64,000 nucleotides of DNA from Lacticaseibacillus chiayiensis (GTDB taxonomy: Bacteria; Bacillota; Bacilli; Lactobacillales; Lactobacillaceae): the NCBI RefSeq assembly GCF_004123795.1, contig NZ_MSSM01000009.1:1-64000 (forward strand). The letters are read 5' to 3'. The notes under the pieces are model-generated. The model was given only the letters and a program-made list of their open reading frames with translations. It had not been told where the DNA came from and ran no database searches. Below are positions 58,864-64,000 of the stretch, piece by piece (the stretch's first letter is position 1; every line of letters starts with the position of its first letter). The translations under genes and the position numbers were made by a program.

Positions 58864-59641
58864 CGCTGTCACCTCCCAAGTACGCCCGAATTACCTGTGG
58901 ATCGCGCTGAATCACTTGCGGCGTGCCTTTCGCAATCATCGCGCCGTGATCCAGCACGTAAATATATTCAGCCAGATTCATCACCAGCGACATATCATGT
59001 TCAATCAGCACCACCGTAATGCCAAAATGCTCCCGCACCCGTGCGATCAAACGACTCAAATCAGCGGTTTCTTCCGGATTCATGCCGGCTGCCGGTTCAT
59101 CCAAAAACAGCAGCTGCGGCTTGGTCGCCACAGCGCGAACAATTTCGACCCGTCGCTGGGTTCCATAAGGCAGGCTTGCCGTGGGTTCATCTGCCACGGC
59201 AGTTAAATCAAAAAAGTCTAACAATTCATCCGCCGCGGCGCCAACGTCATGCTCCCGTTGATAAAACTGCGGTAGGCGCAAAACCGTGCCGAGAAAGTCT
59301 TCATGATAAAGATGGGTTCTGGCCACCAACACATTTTCCTTAACCGACATGGCACCAAATAACCGAATGTTCTGGAACGTTCGGGCAACGCCTAACTTGG
59401 CAACCTGATACGCCTTCTTTTTGGAAATGTCGACGTCACCTGAAGCAGTCGACAGGGTTATTTTCCCGGTTGTCGGCCCGGATTCACCGGTCAACATGTT
59501 GAAAAGCGTGGTTTTGCCAGCCCCGTTCGGCCCGATTAACGCGATCAACGCGCCTTGATTGATGGTCAGACTCACATCGGCCACCGCTTTCAGTCCGCCA
59601 AACACTTTACTGACATGGTCAATCACCAGTTGCTTGGTCAT
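58856..59641 (-). CDS. livG: branched-chain amino acid ABC transporter ATPase LivG
   Basis: Second ATPase of the Liv importer. The 261 residues have Walker A GPNGAGKT (37-44), the LivG-specific insertion after it (TLSTASGDVDISKKKAYQVA), signature LPYGTQRRVEIVRA, Walker B LFLDEPAAGMNPEE and a C-terminal BCA_ABC_TP segment (TPQVIQRDPQVIRAYLG). It overlaps the livM stop by 4 bp. AAAGGAGG precedes the ATG. Confidence 0.94.
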   Translation of the reverse strand: MTKQLVIDHVSKVFGGLKAVADVSLTINQGALIALIGPNGAGKTTLFNMLTGESGPTTGKITLSTASGDVDISKKKAYQVAKLGVARTFQNIRLFGAMSVKENVLVARTHLYHEDFLGTVLRLPQFYQREHDVGAAADELLDFFDLTAVADEPTASLPYGTQRRVEIVRAVATKPQLLFLDEPAAGMNPEETADLSRLIARVREHFGITVVLIEHDMSLVMNLAEYIYVLDHGAMIAKGTPQVIQRDPQVIRAYLGGDSDA

Positions 59642-60591
59642 GAGGATGCCGCCTCCTTTCGCGCGCGCCGCTTACGCCCAAAAGAAAGTTCGTAACGGCC
59701 CAGCAGTCCGGACGGTTTGAACACCATCAACAAAATCAGCGCGAGCGCATAAATCACCATGCGTAAGGTGCCAAAATTTTGCAACGCCGTGTCGATGATG
59801 CCCAAGACAATCGCAGCCACAAACGTTCCGGTCATACTGCCGACGCCGCCCAACACCACAATGATGAGCAGTGAGATCGAATTCATAATGCCAAAGTCGC
59901 TTGGCGCAATCGTCTGCAGATAGCTGGCGTGTAAGGAACCGCCAATTGCGGCAGTCGCAGCCCCTAACACAAACGCAGCCAGTTTCCATTTGGTCGGGTT
60001 AATCCCGATCGATTCGGCAGCAATGTCGTCATCGCGAATCGCCATCACTGCACGTCCGGCCCGGCTGTGAATGAAATTGACGATCACCACCGTTGTCACG
60101 CACATCAAGATGTAAACGGTTGGCCATGATGCTAACGGCGGAATGTTGAACATACCGGCAGGACCGTTCGTGATTTTCAGATTGTTAATCACCACGCGAA
60201 TAATTTCCGCGGCACCCATGGTCGCAATGGCTAGATAATCACCGCGCAGTCGCAGTGTTGGAACGCCGACAATCAACGCTGCCACGATCGCAATTACCAC
60301 ACCCAGCGCCATCGCCAAGTAGAACCCGAGTGGTGTGGCCATATTTTGGGTCACAATCGCTGTTGCATAGGCGCCAATCGCCATAAATCCGGCATGTCCA
60401 AGCGAAAATTGTCCCGAGAAGCCGATAATCAGGTTCAAGCCGACAGCCAAAATAATGTTAATACCAACCGTCACCAAGGCATTTTCGATAAAGGTGTTGA
60501 TCACGCCGGTTAAGACGCCGACATTGATCAGGATGAAGCCGCCAACCATGATCGCCAGCCAGCTTAATTTGCTGCGTAAGTTTTTTAACAT
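59638..60591 (-). CDS. livM: branched-chain amino acid ABC permease LivM
   Basis: Membrane subunit, 317 residues, about eight helices, with the LivM signatures GFSGQFSLGHAGFMAIGAY, LRGDYLAIATMGAAEIIR and AIRDDDIAAESIGINPTKWK (ATPase-coupling loop). Start chosen at 60591, where GGGAGAAGG lies about 10 nt upstream at the livH 3' end; the longer frame to 60645 duplicates livH coding sequence. The C-terminus is basic (FGRKRRARKEA). Confidence 0.93.
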   Translation of the reverse strand: MLKNLRSKLSWLAIMVGGFILINVGVLTGVINTFIENALVTVGINIILAVGLNLIIGFSGQFSLGHAGFMAIGAYATAIVTQNMATPLGFYLAMALGVVIAIVAALIVGVPTLRLRGDYLAIATMGAAEIIRVVINNLKITNGPAGMFNIPPLASWPTVYILMCVTTVVIVNFIHSRAGRAVMAIRDDDIAAESIGINPTKWKLAAFVLGAATAAIGGSLHASYLQTIAPSDFGIMNSISLLIIVVLGGVGSMTGTFVAAIVLGIIDTALQNFGTLRMVIYALALILLMVFKPSGLLGRYELSFGRKRRARKEAASS

Positions 60592-60595
60592 GCAC

Positions 60596-61474
60596 TCACA
60601 CCTTCTCCCGTTGACGCTTGCCGAATAAACCCGCCGGCAAAACAACCAGCATCAAAATCAGCACTAGATAAACTGCGGCATCCTTATAAGCCGACAACCC
60701 AATGGCCTGCACACCGGTTTCCAGCAAGCCGATCAAGAAGCCGCCGACCGCCGCGCCCGGCACCGAGCCGATGCCACCGACAACCGCCGCGACAAAGGCC
60801 TTGATCCCCGGCACCATCCCCATCAATGGATCGATGGAGTTGTAATACAGGCCGATCATGACGCCAGCTGCCCCTGCCAGTGCCGACCCCAAAGCAAAGG
60901 TGAAAGAAATAACATGATCCGGATTAATCCCGACCAGCTGAGCCGCCTGCGGATCCACCGCGACGGCCCGCATCGCCTTGCCCATCGTGGTTTGCTTAAT
61001 GATGAACTGCAACAACACCATCAACACTAGCGATGTGAAAAGAATCAGCAACTGCACATTGGATATCCCCACGCCGAAAAAATAATACGTTTTAGTCGTA
61101 ATCACCTGGGGAAAATTCCGCGCATTAGCTCCAAAAAGAAACGACATGCCATTTTCGAGGAAAAATGAGACGCCGATCGCGGTAATCAAAGCAGCGATCC
61201 GCGGTGAATTACGCAATGGCCGATATGCCAGATACTCGATCAAAACCCCTGAAAGACTGGCCATCACCATCGCAGATAATAAAGCGCCAACAAAGCCGAA
61301 GTGCAAATAATTTATCGCGTAATATCCCCAAAATGCGCCGAGCATATAAATATCCCCATGAGCAAAGTTAATCAATTTAATGATCCCATAGACCATGGTA
61401 TAGCCCAGCGCAAGCAAGGCATAAATACTACCCAGTGAAAGTCCATTGATCATTTGTTGCATCATGGTCTGCAA
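60596..61474 (-). CDS. livH: branched-chain amino acid ABC permease LivH
   Basis: Membrane subunit paired with LivM. The 292 residues form about eight helices with NGLSLGSIYALLALGYTMVY, GIIKLINFAHGDIYMLGAF and the coupling loop MRAVAVDPQAAQLVGINPD. The start is TTG at 61474 with AAGGGGG about 8 nt upstream; an ATG 9 nt later is too far from the site. Follows livJ by 35 nt. Confidence 0.93.
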   Translation of the reverse strand: MQTMMQQMINGLSLGSIYALLALGYTMVYGIIKLINFAHGDIYMLGAFWGYYAINYLHFGFVGALLSAMVMASLSGVLIEYLAYRPLRNSPRIAALITAIGVSFFLENGMSFLFGANARNFPQVITTKTYYFFGVGISNVQLLILFTSLVLMVLLQFIIKQTTMGKAMRAVAVDPQAAQLVGINPDHVISFTFALGSALAGAAGVMIGLYYNSIDPLMGMVPGIKAFVAAVVGGIGSVPGAAVGGFLIGLLETGVQAIGLSAYKDAAVYLVLILMLVVLPAGLFGKRQREKV

Positions 61475-61509
61475 AATTGTAACCCCCTTCCCGGAATTGT
61501 GGAAAATGA

Positions 61510-62703
61510 TTATTTAACGGTATAGGCCTTCGTAATCTTGCCTTGGGTCAGCTGTTCAACCGCGATCGGTTTTTCCGGATTGTGCTTGCTATCAATGCTA
61601 GTGGTCCCAGTCACACCGGGCATATTTTTGATTTTCGCCAGTCCCTTAGCAATGCTTGCCGAATCTGCTGACTTCTGATCCTCAATAGCTTGCTTAATCA
61701 TGTAAACCGAATCGTAAGCCAACGCTGAAAAAGTTGGTGCTTCTGCTTTGTATTGCTTTTGATAATTGGCCATAAACGTCTTAACCAATGAACTGCGGTT
61801 GGTTCCCAGCGTTGAAAACGGGGTGGTGTAGTAAACATCCGTCGCATTTTCGTTACCGGCGATCTGTGCAAGTTTAGGATCAGCCATACCGTCTGCCCCG
61901 ATAATCGGCACTTTGATTCCCGATTGACGCGCCTGTTTGATCAAGAGTCCCAGTTCTGAATAATAACCCGGTGTATAAATCGCATCGATTTTCTTGTTCT
62001 TAATATTCGTTAGCATTGCGTTGAAATCCTTATCGCCTGACTGATAATATTCGGTCACGGCAACCTTACCGGCGAACTTCTTCTTAAATGCCTTGGTCAA
62101 ACCGGTTCCGTAATCAGTCGAGTTATCGGCAATGATCGCCACATTTTTAGCCTTCAAGGTATCATTGGCAAAAATGGCCGCCTTCTGACCCTGGAATGTA
62201 TCCGTAAAGCAGGCGCGGAAAACATAAGGTTGTACCTTGCCGTTTTTCTGTAAGGTGAAGTTAGGATCTGTTGCGCTCGGCCCTACCATTGGCACCGCCG
62301 CTTTGGTGACATTTGGAATCGAAGCTGTCCCGTTATTGGTCGTTGCCGGTCCGACGATCGCCACGACTTTTTCGTTATTCGCCAACTGTGCTGCAACCGC
62401 AGCCGCGCCACCGGTTGAAGACTTGTTATCACGGTAAACGGCTTTTAGCTTCTTCTTATCCTTGCCGACTTTAACGCCGCCATTTGCATTAATCTGCTTA
62501 ATCGCCAGTTCGACACCTTGCTTTTCCTGTTCGCCATAACCAGCTACAGCTCCGGACAGCTCCATATTCACGCCGATCTTAACGGTATCACCGGCCGTAT
62601 TGCCTTTATTCGTCGCACTTTTGGTCGTGCAACCGGCCAGCACCAGCATGGATGTCGCAACAACACCTGCGCCAATCAAGGCTTTCACAACACTCTTTTT
62701 CAC
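61510..62703 (-). CDS. livJ: branched-chain amino acid-binding lipoprotein
   Basis: Extracellular Leu/Ile/Val (or related) binding protein. The 397-residue precursor has lipobox VLAGC (C25), then a Peripla_BP_6 domain with VKIGVNMELSGAVAGYGEQE, GVELAIKQINANGGV, VVAIVGPATTNN and IADNSTDYGTG. GTG start at 62703 with GGGGGAA about 6 nt upstream. First gene of the operon, with a long structured leader. Confidence 0.94.
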   Translation of the reverse strand: MKKSVVKALIGAGVVATSMLVLAGCTTKSATNKGNTAGDTVKIGVNMELSGAVAGYGEQEKQGVELAIKQINANGGVKVGKDKKKLKAVYRDNKSSTGGAAAVAAQLANNEKVVAIVGPATTNNGTASIPNVTKAAVPMVGPSATDPNFTLQKNGKVQPYVFRACFTDTFQGQKAAIFANDTLKAKNVAIIADNSTDYGTGLTKAFKKKFAGKVAVTEYYQSGDKDFNAMLTNIKNKKIDAIYTPGYYSELGLLIKQARQSGIKVPIIGADGMADPKLAQIAGNENATDVYYTTPFSTLGTNRSSLVKTFMANYQKQYKAEAPTFSALAYDSVYMIKQAIEDQKSADSASIAKGLAKIKNMPGVTGTTSIDSKHNPEKPIAVEQLTQGKITKAYTVK

Positions 62704-62753
62704 TTTGGTTCCCCCTTTTTAAACATCCCTAGCAATTTTCATTAATCTTTAAC

Positions 62754-62784
62754 AAAAAGGCACCCATTCCGACGAATGGGTGCC
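62754..62784 (-). terminator. attenuator-like terminator in the livJ leader
   Basis: On the minus strand ggcacccattc / gaatgggtgcc with 4-nt loop, then TTTTTG, about 50 nt before livJ. As it stands it would stop transcription before the operon unless relieved. Confidence 0.85.
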
Positions 62785-62786
62785 AT

Positions 62787-62825
62787 GTATCAGCCCCATT
62801 GTCGATACGAAAAGGGGCTCGATAC
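62787..62825 (-). other. strong hairpin in the livJ leader
   Basis: Arms gtatcgagcccc / ggggctgatac (one bulge) directly upstream of the terminator. It may belong to a sensing structure that extends to about 62930; the minus-strand segment includes ggggacccgagag. No T-box (AGGGTGG) motif is visible, and the class is unknown. Confidence 0.55.
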
Positions 62826-63204
62826 GCTGGTCGTTAGGTTAACGATCAAACTCTCGGGTCCCCGGCATCAACAACAAGACTAGGCATATGCTTCGGTGAA
62901 CACAATTTCTTTCAGTTGACATACACATAGATGACATTGACTCGCCTTCTCCCGTTAAAATTAATGATTGGTTAGAATACTAATTGGACTCACGCCAAAA
63001 GTCAACTTATTTTTTAACTTTTTTGCCAGTTCATAAGGAATATCCGATGTGCTGCTGTCCAATCATCTTTCGGGCCTTATTAAAAGGTGAAGTGGCGTCC
63101 AAAATATGTGGATTTTCTCATAATTTTATTAATAAAAGGAACTCGTTATAACACCATTGTTGCTTTTTAAAAACAAAGCAAAAACAGAGGAAACCAACTG
63201 GAAA
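62826..63204. other. leader and promoter interval upstream of livJ
   Basis: The left half is presumed livJ 5' leader on the minus strand; the right half is AT-rich with no gene. I see no open frame of note. Confidence 0.5.
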
Positions 63205-63240
63205 CAAAAAAAACAGCCAGCATTTTCGCCTGGCTGCTGC
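63205..63240 (-). terminator. terminator after the exporter gene
   Basis: On the minus strand cagccag / ctggctg around an 8-nt loop followed by a run of T. Confidence 0.85.
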
Positions 63241-63372
63241 TTTTGCAGTACCTAATTCAACTTAGATAGAATCTCGCTGACCCCACAATCCGGCGGGTGG
63301 CTTCTAACCTGTCAGCTGCAACTTTCAGCACAAAAACTGCGCTTACTCGACTCATCGCATGGCTAAAGTATA

Positions 63373-63831
63373 TCACTTTTTAGGCTTCAAAACTGCCTGT
63401 TTGTACAACAATTCCGATAAGAGTTGTGCCAACATGAAACCAACCGCAATCGCCCCTGCAATCATGACTACCCGGCTGACATACTGCAAGGCACTATCCA
63501 GTTGCCCCATCACGATCGCGCGCACAGCCTGGTACGCAACGGCACCCGGAACAAGCGGCACAAACCCGGGAATGTTGAAAATAATGACCGGCATCTTTTT
63601 ATAACGCGCAAAAAAGATCCCGCACACACCGATGACAAAAGCGCCGGTTAAGTTGGCCAACATTCGTCCGACTCCCGCCTCCATCAGCAGCCAATAAGCC
63701 AACCAGCCCATCATACCTGCCCAACCAGCAAGATTCAGCGCTTTCCGCGGTACATTAATAATCACCGCAAAGGCAACCGTCGCTAAATAACTAAAAGATA
63801 GCTGAATAAATAACGCAAGAAACCACGGCAA
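63373..63831 (-). CDS. threonine/serine exporter, small subunit (ThrE C-terminal half)
   Basis: Membrane protein of 152 residues with about four to five helices; segments FSYLATVAFAVIINVPRKAL, MPVIIFNIPGFVPLVPG and GAVAYQAVRAIVMG fit the ThrE_2 (DUF3815) half of split ThrE exporters. TTG start at 63831 with AAAGGAGG about 7 nt upstream. The gene to the right encodes the other half. By family it would export threonine and serine; direction and substrate are inferred. Confidence 0.85.
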   Translation of the reverse strand: MPWFLALFIQLSFSYLATVAFAVIINVPRKALNLAGWAGMMGWLAYWLLMEAGVGRMLANLTGAFVIGVCGIFFARYKKMPVIIFNIPGFVPLVPGAVAYQAVRAIVMGQLDSALQYVSRVVMIAGAIAVGFMLAQLLSELLYKQAVLKPKK

Positions 63832-63848
63832 GAGCGCTGCCTCCTTTA

Positions 63849-64000
63849 CTAAAAGAACCGAAAAATGATTGCAATCCCAACACCGATCGCACAGGCACTT
63901 AAAATCGCCTCTGTCCCACGCGCCATACCAGACAACAGATGCCCAGCCAGCATATCGCGAATCGAATTGGTAATCGCAACCCCGGGCACCAAGGGCATAA
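63849..64000 (-). CDS. threonine/serine exporter, large subunit, 3' end only
   Basis: C-terminal 49 residues of a ThrE (DUF1212) half protein: MPLVPGVAITNSIRDMLAGH then LLSGMARGTEAILSACAIG and IAIIFRFF, with the conserved PLVPG motif and a final hydrophobic helix. The gene runs off the right edge, so its start is not seen. It ends 18 nt before the small-subunit start and is surely co-transcribed with it. Confidence 0.85.
   Translation of the reverse strand, partial: MPLVPGVAITNSIRDMLAGHLLSGMARGTEAILSACAIGVGIAIIFRFF

Noticed and set aside
62754-62935. T-box leader for the liv operon
   Set aside because: The conserved antiterminator bulge sequence (AGGGTGGNACC) could not be found on the minus strand upstream of the terminator.

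Overview
The window looks like a chromosomal segment of the Lacticaseibacillus casei group (L. casei / paracasei / rhamnosus). Support comes from the eight-gene gnbREFGBCDA order for lacto-N-biose/galacto-N-biose use, a wall-anchored GH20 enzyme resembling L. casei BnaG, an Fst/Lpt-type type I toxin, Gram-positive ribosome binding sites, CcpA-type cre boxes and low-to-mid GC. The species cannot be fixed by reading alone. No rRNA, tRNA, CRISPR array, prophage or intact insertion sequence was seen.

Layout. 0-5.5 kb: a class B penicillin-binding protein between small accessory remnants (two orphan antitoxin-like genes, a decayed second copy of the rbsK 3' end, an XRE regulator with membrane tail, and a membrane protein split at a run of eight G). 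5.5-11.85 kb: ribose operon rbsR-D-A-C-B-K on the minus strand with a RbsR-type operator and a cre box. 12.2-18.9 kb: thiamin operon ykoE-ykoD-ykoC-tenA-thiW-thiM-thiE-thiD behind one TPP riboswitch. 19.1-19.8 kb: two tandem type I toxin-antitoxin loci, the second with a frameshifted toxin. 20-24.5 kb: an OppA-type binding protein, peptidase T, then toxin-antitoxin and aminotransferase remnants. 24.6-26.9 kb: a DUF2325-like protein and an unknown protein. 27.1-30.6 kb: a galactitol-family PTS whose EIIA/EIIB and EIIC genes diverge, with a polyol-phosphate dehydrogenase. 30.6-38.7 kb: the gnb operon. 39.2-42.8 kb: manA, a broken regulator and the GH20 enzyme. 43-45.3 kb: a protein with a histone-H1-like tail and an orphan sugar-binding lipoprotein. 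45.6-49.5 kb: a tightly overlapping nuclease-helicase / nuclease / sce7725-family operon. 49.6-55.4 kb: nox, an NlpC/P60 hydrolase and deoC-deoB-deoD. 55.8-58 kb: a lone PTS EIIC coupled to a DUF915 hydrolase. 58.1-62.8 kb: livJ-H-M-G-F branched-chain amino acid transporter with an attenuator-like leader. 63.4-64 kb: threonine/serine exporter pair, cut by the window end.

How the genes work together. Several modules join uptake to catabolism: ribose import and phosphorylation; HMP/thiamin salvage; nucleoside breakdown; and human-milk or mucin glycan use, where the extracellular GH20 enzyme would release sugars, the gnb PTS would import disaccharides, GnbG/F/E would cleave, deacetylate and deaminate, and ManA handles hexose phosphate.

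Two things stand out beyond ordinary genes. Ten copies of an approximately 115-bp imperfect palindrome sit in intergenic gaps, often touching a stop codon or ribosome binding site. Two divergent copies of an approximately 180-210-nt putative structured RNA, each with its own terminator, sit at 38.97-39.18 kb (plus) and 43.81-43.99 kb (minus). The nuclease-helicase operon is the best candidate for an undescribed protein system.
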